Below are positions 46,225 through 58,341 of a DNA stretch of 64,000 nt, piece after piece. Position numbers and translations under genes: made by a program. The stretch is from Okapia johnstoni (Eukaryota > Chordata > Mammalia > Artiodactyla > Giraffidae). The stretch covers positions 310,001-374,000 of the forward strand of contig CM044312.1 of the NCBI GenBank assembly GCA_024291935.2, written 5' to 3'. Below the pieces are notes generated by a model. It ran no database searches. It worked only from the letters and a program-made list of their open reading frames with translations, and was not told the DNA's origin. How positions within the stretch are numbered: the first letter of the stretch is position 1; each line of letters opens with the position of its first letter.

Positions 46225-46425
46225 TTCGGGGAGGACTTTACAGCCATCAGGTCTGGGCCTCTTCCCTCTAGCTCACTTGTTGCTTTGAACAGATTATCCT
46301 TGGAGAGATTATCCTTGCTTCCTCATCTGTTAGGTGGTACGTGGACTGCTGACAAGATTGTTGTGAGGATTAAAAAAAGGCATTGTTTGTAGGGTTCTGG
46401 CATACAGTGTTGTGTCATTGTGTAT
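46225..46425 (+). mobile_element. MIR SINE fragment
   Basis: CTTCCTCATCTGTTAGGTGG, TTGTTGTGAGGATTAAA and GGGTTCTGGCATACAGTG follow the MIR 3' half. Confidence 0.75.
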
Positions 46426-47150
46426 TGGATTTATTTTTCCTAAGCAAGCAGCTTTGATGTTATCAACATTGTATTAGAATCGAAAATATGCCTTTGTTGT
46501 TTTTGAACAAAAGATTAAAGAGATTTCTTAGTGTCAACTCTTAAGTAAAGTCAATTTCAGTGCTCCTACAATGGTTATTTCTAGTTTGTAAAGATACTAT
46601 GAATAATAAGTATGAAAACATGTTTTATAATTAGACGTATAGAGATTTGAGTGGATTTTCTTCTTCTTTGGGTTTTTTAAATGATTTAGAACCAAATGAC
46701 ATGTGTTCATCTTTCCTTTATGCTTTGGGGACACATTTTCTACTTTCCCTGTACATCTTTACCTATCTCTGTGAGGTTTTTGCTGCTTTAAATTGTTTTG
46801 TGGAACATAAACAAATGTCTGTGAGTATGTATTAGTGAGAAGCAGATTTTCGACTTAGTAAACAGAATTGAAATGTGGTAACAGGTTTACTTTCTTCAAT
46901 TTTGAAATACTCTTTTTCTTTGGCACTTTGAAACAATCTGTTATAAATTAAAAACCACAGAATTATTGAATATCTTGGGATTCTCTACTAAGAGATGGCT
47001 TGATTTTCAAATGCCTCTTATATAAACTTTAGTGATGTAAGCCGCTTCTCTTCCATTGAAAGCTTACTTGTGCAGATGGTTTCTCTGCCCTCTCCTCTGG
47101 TAGTGCCAGAATAGAGTTCCTCAAATATTAATCTTATGTAATTTCTCTCT
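46426..47150 (+). other. Intron 1 sequence without recognised elements
   Basis: AT-rich; nothing recognised. Confidence 0.45.
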
Positions 47151-47154
47151 TGAA

Positions 47155-47430
47155 AACCCCCAGGTTGACCCATTGCCAGTAGAACAAAATCCATACTCCT
47201 TTGTGTGGCACAGAAGGCACGTTGGGCTGTCCTGACCTGATTTTCCAGCTTCAGCACCTGCCATTCTTCCCTTCTCTTGGTCCAGCCGGAGTAAACTACA
47301 TGCTCCATTATTTTTGCTTAGAATGTTCTCTTTTCTTTGCATGGCAGACCCCAGCTAATCCCATCAAACCCATGTCACATGCTATCTTCCTAAATCTCTC
47401 GTGGACTCTTAGAGGCAGCATCAAACCCTC
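47155..47430. mobile_element. Possible L2-type LINE fragment
   Basis: AACAAAATCCATACTCCTTT, then GTGGCACAGAAGGCACG and a CCTGCCATTCTTCCC-like run resemble the mammal-wide 'AAATCCAAACTCCTT' L2 region. Diverged. Confidence 0.4.
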
Positions 47431-48008
47431 CCCAGCCTGTACTGTCCTTCCCTCTTGGGCTGGTGGTCACACCTGTCCTCGCCAATGTGAGCCTTCCAAG
47501 GACATGACCACACCCAATTCTGCATTATGTCCCTGGCCCTGGGCATAGCGCCAGACCCAACTAACTGAAAAGTGGCTTCTTCAGCCTATTTATTTGAACA
47601 GAAGAACAGCCTGTATATTTGGGGTAGATTCAAGAATAGCACAGTGATGAAAACGCATAACAGAATCAGATTGACACCAGGAGAACTGTGCTCCTTCCTG
47701 GTGCACGGTGGGGAGCAGAGAAGTTCTCTTATTAGGAGTAGGTGACTCAAGGGACTGCTGTGTTTTGCCTGAGGTGTGTGACAGGATAAACAGGAGTTGC
47801 TGGTTTGTTAGCAGGAATGGCTTGAGGAATATCAGTGAGCTTGAAGAAATCACATTATGTTAGAGAAGGCAGATATTACATTTTTGAATAGTTTTGCAGG
47901 AGTTATTATTTGATCATTAAGGTGTTTGTTTCAATGTAGTTATACTTTACCTTTAAAACTTGAGGATTCAGATAAAATTTTTTTTTCAAATCAGATTTAA
48001 AGTAGGTT
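47431..48008 (+). other. Intron 1 sequence without recognised elements
   Basis: No exon or clear repeat up to the BovB target site. Confidence 0.45.
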
Positions 48009-48020
48009 ACTTGTGTTGTA

Positions 48021-51000
48021 CTGTTCATGGGGTTCTCAAGGCAAGAATACTGAAGTGGTTTGCCATGCCCTTCTCCAGTGGACCACATTCTGTCAGACCT
48101 ATCCACCATGACCCGTCCGTCTTGGGTGGCCCCACATGACATGGCTTAGTTTCATTGAGATAGACAAGACTGTGGTCCCTGTGATCAGATTGGCTAGTTT
48201 TCTGTGATTATAGTTTCAGTGTGTCTGCCCTCTAATGCCCTCTTGCAACACCTACCATCTTACTTGGGTTTCTCTTACCTTGGACGTGGGGTATCTCTGC
48301 ACGGCTGCTCCAGCAAAGTGCAGCCGCTGCTCCTTACCTTGGACAAGGGGTATCTACTCACAGTGGCCCTCCCATGAACAGTATGAAAAGGCAAAGAGAT
48401 AGGACACTGAAAGATGAACTCCCCAGGTCGGTAGGTGACCAATATGCTACTGGAGATCAGTGGAGAAATAACTCCAGAAAGAATGATGGGATGGAGCCAA
48501 AGCAAAAACAATACCCAGCTGTGGATGTGACTGGTTATAGAAGCAAAGTCGGATGCTGTAAAGCACAATATTGCATAGGAACCTGGAATGTTAGGTCCAT
48601 GAATCAAGGCAAATTGGAAGGGGTCAAACAGGAGATGGCAAGAGTGAACGTCGACATTCTAGGAATCAGCGAACTAACATGGACTGGAATGAGTGAATTT
48701 AACTCAGATGACCATTATATCTACTGCTGTGCGCAGGAATCCCTTAGAAGAAATGGAGTAGCCATCATGGTCAACAAGAGAGTATGAAATGCAGTACTTG
48801 GATGCGGTCTCAAAAATGACAGAATGATCTCTGTTCGTTTCCAAGGCAAACCATTCAATATCACAGTAATCCAACTCTATGCCCCAACCAGTAAGGCTAA
48901 AGAAGCTGAACTTGAACAATTCTATGAAGACCTACAAGACCTATTAGAACTAACACCCAAAAAAGATGTCCTTTTCATTGTAGGGGACTGGAATGCAAAA
49001 GTAGGAAGTCAGGAAACACCTGACGTAACAGGCAAATTTGCCCTTGGAGTACAGAATGAAGCAGAGCAAAGGCTAATAGAGTTTTGCCAAGAGAACGCAC
49101 TGGTCATAGCAAACACTCTCTTCCAACAACACAAGAGAAGACTCTACACATGGACATCACCAAATGGTCAACACCGAAATCAGATTGATTATATTCTTTG
49201 CAGCCAAAGATGGAGAAGCTCTGTACAGTCAGCAAAAACAAGACCGGGAGCAGACTGTGGCTCAGATCATGAACTCCTTATTGTCAAATTCAGACTTAAA
49301 TTGAAGAAAGTAGGGAAAACCACTAGACCATTCAGGTATGACCTAAACCAAATCCCTGATGATTATACAGTGGAAGTGATGAGTAAATTTAAGGACTAGA
49401 TCTGATAGACAGAGTGCCTGATGAACTATGGACAGAGGTTCGTGACATTGTACAGGAGACAGGAATCAAGACCATCCCCATGGAAAAGAAATGCAAAAAA
49501 GCAAAATGGCTGTCTGAGGAGGCCTTACAAATACCTGTGAAAAGAAGAGAAGGGAAAAGCAAAGGAGAAAAGGAACGATATTCCCATCTGAATGCAGAGT
49601 TCCAAAGAACAGCAAGGAGAGATAAGAAAGCCTTCCTCAGTGATCAATGCAAAGAAATAGAGGAAAACAACAGATTGGGAATGACTACAGATCTCTTCAA
49701 GAAAATTAGAGATACCAAGGGAACATTTCATGCAAAGATGGGTTCAATAAAGGACAGAAATGGTATAGACCTAGCAGAAGCAGAAGATATTAAGAAGAGG
49801 TGGCAAGAGTACACAGAAGAACTGTACAGAAGAGATCTTCACGACCGAGATAATCACGATGGTGTGATCACTCACCTAGAGCCAGACATCCTGGAATGTG
49901 AAGTCAAGTGAGCCTTAGAAAGCATCACTACGAACAAAGCTAGTGGAGGTGATGGAATTCCAGTTGAGCTATTTCAAATCCTAAAAGATGATGCCGTGAA
50001 AGTGCTGAACTCGATATGCCAGCAGATCTGGAAAACTCAGTGGTGGCCACAGGACTGGAAGAGGTCAGTTTTCGTTCCAATCCCAAAGAAAGGCAATGCC
50101 AAAGAATGCTCAAACTACTGCACAATTGCACTCATCTCACATGCTAGTAAAGTAATGCTCCAAATGCTCCAAGCCAGGCTTCAGCAATACATGAACCGTG
50201 AACTTCCAGATGTTCAAGCTGGTTTTAGAAAAGGCAGAGGAACCAGAGATCAAATTGCCAACATCTGCTGGATCATCAAAAAAGCAAGAGAGTTACAGAA
50301 AAATACCTATTTCTGCTTTATTGACTATGCCAAAGCCTTTGACTGTGTGGATCACAATAAACTGTGAAAAATTCTTAAAGAGACGGGAATACCAGACCAT
50401 CTGACCTGTCTCTTGAGAAACCTGTATGCAGGTCAGGAAGCAACAGTTAGAACTGGACATGGAACAACAGACTGGTTCCAGATAGGAAAAGGAGTACGTC
50501 AAGGCTGTATATTGTCACCCTGCTTATTTAACTTCTGTGCAGAGTACATCATGAGAAACGCTGGGCTGGAAGAAGCACAAGCTGGAACCAAGATTGCCGG
50601 GAGAAATATCAATAACCTCAGATATGCAGATGACACCACCCTTATGGCAGAAAGTGAAGAAGAACTAAAGAGCCTCTTGATGAAAGTGAAAGAGGAGAGT
50701 GAAAAAGTCGACTTAAAGCTCAACATTCAGAAAACTAAGATCATGGCATCTGGTCCCATCACTTCATGGGAAATAGATGGGGAAACAGTGGAAACAGTGT
50801 CAGACTTTATTTTTTGGGCCTCTAAAATCACTGCTGATGGTGATTGCAGCCATGAAATTAGAAGACGCTTACTCCTTGGAAGGAAGGTTATGGCCAACCT
50901 AGATAGCATATTGAAAAGCAGAGACATTACTCTGCCAACAAAGGTCCATCTAGTCAAGGCTATGGTTTTTCCAGTGGTCATGTATGGATGTGAGAGTTGG

Positions 51001-51403
51001 ACGGTGAAGAAAGCTGAGCACTGAAGAATTGATGCTTTTGAACTGTGGTGTTGGAGAAGACTCTTGAGAGTCCCTTGGACTGCAAGGAGATCCAACCAGT
51101 CCATCCTAAAGGAGATCAGTCCTGGGTGTTCATTGGAAGGACTGATGTTGAAGCTGAAACTCCAATACTTTGACCACCTCATGTGAAGAGTTGACTCATT
51201 GGAAAAGACCCTGATGCTAGGAAGGATTGGGGGCAGGAGGAGAAGGGGATGACAGAGGATGAGATGGCTGTATGGCATCACTGACTCGATGGACATGGAT
51301 TTGGGTAGACTCCGGGAGTTGGCAATGGACAGGGAGGCCTGGCGTGCTGCAATTCATGGGGTCTCAAAGAGTCGGACACGACGGAGCGACTGAACTGAAC
51401 TCA
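48021..51403 (+). mobile_element. Near-complete BovB with 5' inversion
   Basis: The inverted 5' end (48,021-48,371) is followed by the direct body (48,372-51,403). The inverted part stops, and the direct part starts, at the same consensus position (CCATGAACAG at both). Duplication ACTTGTGTTGTA (48,009-48,020) / ACTTGTGTTATA (51,404-51,415). The body carries an APE-type endonuclease (NVRSMNQGK, GDWNAKVG, SDHELL) and RT with FIDYAKAFDC (motif A), RQGCILSPCL (motif B) and YADD (motif C, near 50,620). It is broken by TGA codons at 48,785, 49,909, 50,365, 51,022 and 51,183, and by a one-base deletion near 49,392. Youngest-looking and most complete copy here, but not able to encode its protein. Confidence 0.94.
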
Positions 51404-51415
51404 ACTTGTGTTATA

Positions 51416-51913
51416 AGAAAGTCTTGTTTCTGCGTATTCTCACTGATATAATCAATATGTTCAAAATCAGTTTACGGAAACTCTTGTTGCACTCTTTGAG
51501 TTACTTATTATATAAAGTACTAATTTCTGTGTTAGAACATTCTTGGTTTTAATCTTAAGTTAGACTAATAACTGGAAAAGTAGTTTATGCTTCTTACAAG
51601 TAGTTCAAATGTATAGAAATAGAGGAAAATATAAAAGCCTCATTCCACTCCTTGTTATACTAGTTTGATGTGTATTTTTGCAGAGTTTTTCTGTACACTT
51701 ATAAGCATGTGTAACATATGTAAAAGTATATGTTTATATGTACACAGAGAAATATACCAGTGTTTTTAAGAATATATGGCCTCTATTTAGTACATTTTCA
51801 TTAATTGGAAAGTTTGGCAATACTTTATTACCAAACATAGTATTTTCTTGTAATGCTTTCATTGAAAGTAGAAGTTCATTGAATGTTATTTGCACAGGTG
51901 AATTTAGTCCGCT
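51416..51913 (+). other. Intron 1 sequence without recognised elements
   Basis: AT-rich; nothing recognised. Confidence 0.45.
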
Positions 51914-52453
51914 GTACTGACTTGCTCCTTGGAAGAAAAACTGTGACAAACCTAGACAGTGTATTAAAAAGCAGAGACATTACTTTACTGACAAAGGTCT
52001 GTATAGTCAAAGCTATGTTTTTTCCAGTAGTCATGTATGGAGGTGAGAGTTGGATTATAAAGAAAGCTGAGCACTGAAGAATTGATGCTTTTGAACTGTG
52101 GTGTTGGAGAAGACTCTTGAGAGTCCCTTGGACTGCAAGGAGATCCAAGCAGTCCATCCTAAAGGAGATCAGTCCTGAATATTCATTGGAAGGACTGATG
52201 CTGAAGCTGAAACTCCAATACTTTGGCCACCTCATGGGAAGAGCTGCTGAATGGAAAAGACCCTGATGCTGGGAAAGATTGAAGGCAGGAGGAAAAGGGG
52301 ACGACAGAGGATGAGATGGTTGGATGGCATCACCAGCTCAATAGACATGAGTTTGAGCAGACTCTTGGAGTTGGTGATGAATACAGAGGCCTGGCGTGCT
52401 GCAGTCCATGCGGTCGCAGAGTCAGAGACGACTGAGCAGCTCAACTGAACTGA
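51914..52453 (+). mobile_element. 5'-truncated BovB (0.54 kb)
   Basis: From TTGCTCCTTGGAAGAAAAAC to the 3' end CAGCTCAACTGAACTGAC. Possible weak duplication around ACTGACT on both sides. Confidence 0.88.
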
Positions 52454-53355
52454 CTGGAAGACAGAAGGGATGACAAGGGCCCAGTTGGTAAATTAAGTCC
52501 CTTGTTTGGTCTGTGAAGGAGTTCTCTGATGCTGAGAAAGTGGAAAGGAGCCATGTGAGTGTCTTGAGGATTGGCAGAGTTGGACAGGGAGGCGGGAACT
52601 GTGGACCTCCCCCTGCCCTTGCTGGTGAACCTCAAGGCCTGTCTGTGCAGTGACAGTGGTGGCTGTGGGGACAGCTGGCCGTGCTCCCCGACGAGAGCAG
52701 GGCCGGGTGGGCGCGGAAGGGGGCTTGGGCTCTTCTCCTGTGCTCGTCTCTTCTCTCTTGTCCTCCTTCCTTGGGAATAGTGTTTTTAAGTTTTTGTTAA
52801 TTTTTATTTTAAAACTGCATTATATACACCTCCTCCCTCCACCCCACCCCCCTGAATGAATGGTAACCAGTTGTACCTGCTTTTCTCTGTGTTTTCACTG
52901 AAAATAAGTCTTGGGAGTTACTCCCCAGAAGTATCCCAGCAGCTCTGGCAGCCCCCGCCCTGGGCTGCTCCTCACTCCTGCGGCTGCGCAGCCCTCGCGT
53001 GCGAGCACGTCTGTTCCACCCGGCCACTCGTGGGGGTGGTGGCTGCTACTGGCATGCTGCACACTCATCGTTTCTCTAGGCCAGACTCTGAGAAACGGGA
53101 CTGCTGGCTCACAGGGTGGGTGGATGCACATAGGATTTTGTCGTTACTACCTCAGTATTATTTCGTGCTCATGGACACTAGTCCTTTCCTGTGGCAAGTT
53201 TGAATGTTAAGTAAAACCAGTCTTAAATTGCTCTGTTCTGAGTCTTGGGTAGAACATGAGGTCTGGTAATAGTATTTATTGTGAACTGCTGTCTGGTTTT
53301 CTGAACTTTGTCATCAGCTATTTCAGGATTTGTATAATCTCTGGAGTGTAGATTC
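52454..53355 (+). other. Intron 1 sequence without recognised elements
   Basis: GC-rich at 52,590-53,100 with chance open frames on both strands; no exon recognised. Confidence 0.45.
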
Positions 53356-53760
53356 TTGTTGTTCAGTCACTCAGTCATGTCCGACTCTTTGTGACTCCAT
53401 GGACTGCAGCACACCAGGCTTTCCTGTCTTTCACCGTCTCCCAGAGCTTGCTCAAACTCATGTCCATGGAGTCAGTGATGCCATCCAACCATCACATCCT
53501 CTGTCAACCTCTTTTCCTCCTGCCTTCAATTTTTCCCAGCATCAGGGTCTTTTCCATTCAGCAGCTCTTCACATCAGGTGGCCAAAGTATTGGAGCTTCA
53601 GCTTCACCATCAATCCTTCCAATGAATATTCAGGGATGATTTCCTTTAGACTGGACTAGTTGGATCTCCTTGCAGTCCAAGGGACACTCGAGTCTTCTCC
53701 AACACCACAATTTGAAAGCATCAGTTCTTCAGTGTTCAGCCTTTATGGTCCAACTCTACA
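53356..53760 (-). mobile_element. 5'-truncated BovB (0.4 kb)
   Basis: Reverse orientation; 3' end at TTGTTGTTCAGTCACTCAG, through GATGCCATCCAACCATCAC to GGTCCAACTCTACA. Confidence 0.88.
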
Positions 53761-54020
53761 TAAATCACCATTAAACACACATTTTTTACTTCTGGCTACC
53801 ACTCAGGACCTCGTATGTTTTAAGGCATGAAATCAGACTTTCAGGTTCTGCTCTTTGATGAGGGTGTGTTCTCTTGAGGGTTCAATGGGCTCTGTGAACG
53901 GTGATCTCCATGCACTTTCCACATCCCTTGGTAGCAGAGTGGCCAAGAGAACAGTCAGGCAGTCTGGTTTTTCATCCCCGTTCTGTCACTAGTAGCTGTC
54001 CTGTAAATTTGGGATAGTAA

Positions 54021-55017
54021 TCTGACCTGTTTCTTGAGAAACCTGTATGCAGGTCCGGAAGCAACAGTTAGAACTGGACATGGAACAACAGACTGGTTCC
54101 AAATAGGAAAAGGAGTATGTCAAGGCTGTATGTTGTCACCGTGCTTATTTAACTTATATGCAGAGTATATCATGAGAAATGCTGGGCTGGAAGAAACACA
54201 AGCTGGAATCAAGATTGCTGGGAGAAATATCAATAACCTCAGATATGCGGATGACACCACCCTTATGGCAGAAAGTGAAGAAGAACTGAAGAGCCTCTTG
54301 ATGAAGGTGAAAGAGGAGAGTGAAAAATTTGGCTTAAAGCTCAACGTTCAGAAAACTAAGATCATGGCATCTGGTCCCATCACTTCATGGGAAATAGATG
54401 GGGAAACAGTGTCAGACTTTATTTTTTTTGGCTCCAGAATCACTGCTGATGGTGCTTGCAGCCATGAAATTAAAAGACGCTTACTCCTTGGAAGGAAGGT
54501 TATGGCCAACCTAGATAGCATATTTAAAAGCAGAGGCATTACTTTGCCAACAAAAGTCTGTCTAGTCGAGGCTATGGTTTTTCCACTGGTCATGTATGGA
54601 TGTGAGAGTTGTACGGTGAAGAAAGCTGAGCGCCGAAGAATTGATGCTTTTGAACTGTGGTGTTGGAGAAGACTCTTGAGAGTCCCTTGGACTGCAAGGA
54701 GATCCAATCAATCCATCCTAAAAGAGATCAATCCTGGGTGTTCATTGGAAGGTCTGATGTTGAAGCTGAAACTCCAATATTTTGGCCCCCTCATGAGAAG
54801 AGTTAACTCATTGGAAAAAGACCCTAATGCTGGGTAGGATTGGGGGCGGGAGGAGAAGGGGACGACAGAGGATGAGATGGTTGGATGGCATCACTGACTC
54901 GATGGACATGGGTTTGGGTGGACTCCGGGAGTTGGTGATGGACAGAGAGGCCTGGCGTGCTGCAGTTCATGGGGTCGCAAAGAGTCGGACACGACTGAGC
55001 AACTGAACTGAACTGAA
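54021..55017 (+). mobile_element. 5'-truncated BovB with 267-codon open RT frame
   Basis: Begins at the CTGACCTGTTTCTTGAGAAA part of RT. One frame runs open from 54,034 to 54,837 through RQGC-like motif B (here CQGCMLSPCLFN) and YADD, and ends at an extra A before the natural terminus. Confidence 0.92.
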
Positions 55018-55134
55018 TAGTCCCAATTTGTAGATTTGTTCTAAGAATTAACTCAGGGAATGTGTCTGACTAACCTAGCACAGCGCCTGCTGCACAGACA
55101 GCAGTTTATACTCAGTAAGCCGCAGTTCAGTCTG

Positions 55135-55288
55135 GTGATCAGGAGCTCAGTCATGGCCAACTCCTTGTGACCCCATAGACTGCAGCCCTCCGGGGGATCT
55201 TCCCAACCCAGGGATCGAACGTGCAAGTCTTGCATCACGTGTGTCGGCAGGCGGATCCTTCACCATCAGCACCGCCTGGGGAGCCCAA
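55135..55288 (-). mobile_element. Old Bov-tA-type SINE, internally deleted
   Basis: Bov-A end (GCTCAGTCATGGCCAACTCC) joined directly to the tRNA-like part (CCCAACCCAGGGATCGAAC), head complement at ACCGCCTGGGGAGCCC. Confidence 0.8.
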
Positions 55289-55323
55289 ATGACAGTTACT
55301 CGTATTATTTTATACAAAAATGG

Positions 55324-55462
55324 TTGGGTGGCATCACTGACTCAGTGGACGTGAGTTTGAGCAAACTCTGGGAGACGGTGACGGACAGGGGAGCCTGGAT
55401 TTCTGCTGCAGCTCATGGGGTCACAAAGAGTTGGACACGACTGAGCAACTAAACAACAACAC
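55324..55462 (+). mobile_element. Short BovB 3' fragment
   Basis: TTGGGTGGCATCACTGACTC to GAGCAACTAAACAACAACAC. ACAAAAATGG (55,314-55,323) / ACAAAAATAG (55,463-55,472) on the flanks. Confidence 0.85.
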
Positions 55463-55626
55463 ACAAAAATAGTTTATAGTTTAGTCATATTGTCCCCCTT
55501 GATCCTCCAGAAACCTAGTTCAGGGGAAATTTATGATATGTCCATCGGCCATCCCTCAGCGTCTGCCTCCCCTCACTGTCTGCTTCTCCACGTCTGTCAC
55601 CTGAAAGACCTTGAAGAGACCTTGCC

Positions 55627-55732
55627 CTCATCACCCCCTGACCCCTCACCCCTCAGCCCCGACCCCTCACCCCTCACCCCTCACGCCAGATCTATCATCA
55701 CCCCCCAGCCCTTCAACCCCTCACGCCAGATC
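55627..55732 (+). repeat. (CCCTCA)n-type short tandem repeat
   Basis: Repeated ACCCCTCACCCCTCA units with a second-order repeat CACGCCAGATCTA at about 55,683 and 55,719. Confidence 0.75.
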
Positions 55733-57060
55733 TAAATCTCTTGCAACCTAGTCTGGCTGGCCTGGTTAGCCCTCAGCTTTCCCCAGCCCCACATGCCTCC
55801 TGCCTCCGGTTCCCCTCAGGTAGAAATCGCTCCTCTGCAGCGACGTGACCTCCAGACATGAGCAGCATTGCCAGCATCCTTTCCTAAATCTCTGCTTCTT
55901 AAGCATCATCTTTGTCAACTCTTGAGCCTTTTCCTTAATTCTGGAAGGTTGCCATCTATTTGGTTTTGTCCCAGAATGGGTTCAAGCTAAAACTTAATTT
56001 AGAAGAATTTGTTGCAGGCATGCCAGCCCACCCTGGGGATTCACGCAGATTAAAGGCTTCCCATCCTGCAGCGTAAAGGGGCAGGTCTTCTTGGGTTTGT
56101 GGGCATGGGGAAGGTGGAGCTGTGCGGCTGTGACAGACGTGGTGACAGTGGTCTCGCCAGCCAGGACCTGGCTGCTCATGGCCCCATGCCCTGGTTTGTG
56201 CTCAGGGACCAAGCCTGAGAGGTGGAATTGGTCCCAAGGAAACATCTTCTTGGGCACATACCCCAGAATAATGTTTCCTGGCCAGCTGCTCTCAGCCGGA
56301 GGATGGGATGGGGCGTGGTTCTTAGTGTATGTTACTGAGAAAAGTTGGCGTGGCCATGTCGGGCCCTGCCCTCCCCCTCCACCCCCGGTCCCCAGGACAA
56401 AATTGCCATACTTCAGTCTGTACTCCAGTCTGTCGTTGGGCCCCAGAGCAGTTTTCAGAATGTTCGTGTGGCCAGCGTGTATTTCTTTCTTGGAGGGGCG
56501 TGGAAGCATTTCTCAGAGGAGAACTCCCTGCTCAAAACTGCTTTAGCCTTTTTTCTGCAAGGGTTGTTTTAATGACAGAGAAAGCACTTTCTCAGCTATT
56601 TCTAAGTAGGTTTTTTTTCCCTACCTCTCCACTTATCTTCTCCAGTATACAGGCCCCATCATGGAGGACTGTAATTACAGTCCTAGTTTGGGAGACTCTG
56701 TGGAGAGGGGCCAATTAAGGAACATCGTGTGCCGGCTCCTTTGGGCCAAAAGGGAAAAAGAAAGGTGGGCTTCTGAGGCTCTGAGCCCGAGGCCTACGGA
56801 GGGTGGGGGTGCTAAGGGATGAGCTCCAGGTTTCGGGCTCTGTGGGTGCTCCTGAGGCCAGTGGGGAGGTGGGCAGGGGTTCCAGAGTGTCCTCAGAACA
56901 TGAGGGCCTGGGCCACACGCTTCTGTGGGAGGTTTCCCAGCACGGGGTGACAGAGCTGTATACACAGAGTAGATACACAGTAAGGACACTAGCTGACCTG
57001 TGTGACCCTTCACTTAGGGGTGTCAGGAGTCACTAAGCTGTGTGTGTGTTTTCCTCTTAG
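55733..57060 (+). other. Intron 1, 3' end
   Basis: No repeat recognised. It ends with a (TG)n and pyrimidine tract that serves as the exon 2 acceptor (TTTTCCTCTTAG). Confidence 0.5.
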
Positions 57061-57102
57061 GTCCATTTTCCAGACACTGAGAGAGCAGAATGGCTGAATA
57101 AG
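57061..57102 (+). CDS. ESYT2: ESYT2 exon 2 (14 codons, start of SMP domain region)
   Basis: Forty-two bases encode VHFPDTERAEWLNK between acceptor CTCTTAG and donor GTAAGA. This matches the ESYT2 sequence that joins the membrane-proximal segment (LPAW) to the SMP domain. Phase 0 at both ends. The exon is too short to stand out as an open frame and was found by protein recognition and splice sites. In the frame forced by the exon 1 insertion it would read into a TGA at 57,092-57,094 region (GGC TGA). Confidence 0.95.
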
Positions 57103-57689
57103 GTAAGAGGAGAGGAGGTGGGACACCAGACCTCACTGGGGGTCGGAGGGTGGGATGCCGCCTTTCCATGTGTGCGGGTTTGGGTGTTGACAATATGTGG
57201 ACGCATTTGGACTCAGCGGGTTGGCTTCTGCTCTCAAAATAACTGAGACATTACCTTCCTTTTCTAAACAGTGCAGACTGTGTCTTTGACATAAGAAAGC
57301 TAATAGTACTCTCGTAGTTGGACGTTTGGCCCTGGGTCTCCTCACTTTGATGATAGTCGTAAGTGGAAATTTTAGAACATTCTTATGAAGAGGGGAATAA
57401 CTCCCAAGAAATCTAGCCTTTTTCAAAAGGTTATGTTTTTAAATCATTATACTTTGAAGTAGATCTCTTTTATCTCTGTATTTTATATATCCTTAAAATT
57501 GTATAGTAATGTATAGTATAGTAATTGTATAATAATTGTAATGTAGGTAATGATTACCCGTAATGTAATCACTGGAAGTTAGTCCATCCTTAAGGACAAC
57601 TCATTAATGTTTGTTAAGAACAATACAGTTTTAGAAAGTTTTTAGCACTGAGTTGAAGCTGCAGGATTATCTGACTATTTGTGCATACC

Positions 57690-57896
57690 AGGTTGCTTCA
57701 GTCATGTCCAACTCTTTGACCCTGTGGATTGTAACCCACCAGGCTCCTCTGTCCATGGGATTCTCCAGACAAGAACGTTGAGTGGGTTGCCATGCCCTGC
57801 TAAAGGAGATTTTACCAACCCAGGGATCGAACCCTCGTTTCCTGTGGCTCCTGCATTGCAGGCAGATTGTTTACTGATGAACCACTGGGGAAGCCC
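57690..57896 (-). mobile_element. Bov-tA SINE
   Basis: Reverse Bov-A body (TTGCTTCAGTCATGTCCAAC), tRNA-like part CCAACCCAGGGATCGAACC and head complement CCACTGGGGAAGCCC. Confidence 0.9.
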
Positions 57897-58136
57897 TTTT
57901 CTGACTTTTTAGTAATGATTAAATGTGCTGATATGCTTAAACAAAATATTTAACTAGAATAACTAATTCCTGCAACGTACTGGTTGGTTAATCAATAGTT
58001 TATTGTTATAAAACATTTTAAAATCTTAGATGCTGTTTTTGCATAACAAAAAAGGACACCCCCCTTTTGCCTTTCAAAAATTCTGGTGAACTATACAAGC
58101 AGGATTTTTCATGATGATTTAGGTACTGTACTATTT

Positions 58137-58312
58137 GTTTGAGTGAGTGAAAGTCCGACTCTTTGTGACCCCATGAACTATACAGTCTTTGGAATTCTCC
58201 AGGTCTGAATACTGGAGTGGGTCACCTTTCCTTTCTCCAGGGGATCTTCCCAACCCAGGGATGGAACCCAGGTCTCCCGCATTGCAGGGGGATTCTTTAC
58301 CAGCTGAGCCAC
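58137..58312 (-). mobile_element. Bov-tA SINE adjoining exon 3 acceptor
   Basis: Reverse Bov-A body and head; the head is cut after CCAGCTGAGCCAC. The exon 3 acceptor AG is at 58,340-58,341, only about 29 bases away. Confidence 0.88.
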
Positions 58313-58341
58313 GTGTAACCTGAGCTGCTTCTCTTTTCCAG

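Larger units (their letters stand above)
18043..57060 (+). other. ESYT2: ESYT2 intron 1 (39 kb)
   Basis: Bounded by the GTGAGT donor at 18,043 and the TTTTCCTCTTAG acceptor ending at 57,060; both flanking exons are in phase 0. It is filled mainly by BovB copies and their SINEs, listed separately. No other gene is recognised inside it. Confidence 0.88.
57103..58341 (+). other. ESYT2: ESYT2 intron 2
   Basis: 1,239 bases, GTAAGA...CTTTTCCAG. It holds an AT-rich repeated TATAGTAAT stretch at 57,490-57,545 and two reverse Bov-tA SINEs. Confidence 0.9.

Noticed and set aside
48372..51403. Long open frames with endonuclease and reverse-transcriptase motifs, as possible host genes
   Set aside because: They belong to a BovB LINE with a target-site duplication and five in-frame stops plus a frameshift; many parallel copies occur in the window.
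55994..56509. 171-codon minus-strand open frame
   Set aside because: No domain, overlaps open frames on the other strand, no splice or promoter context.
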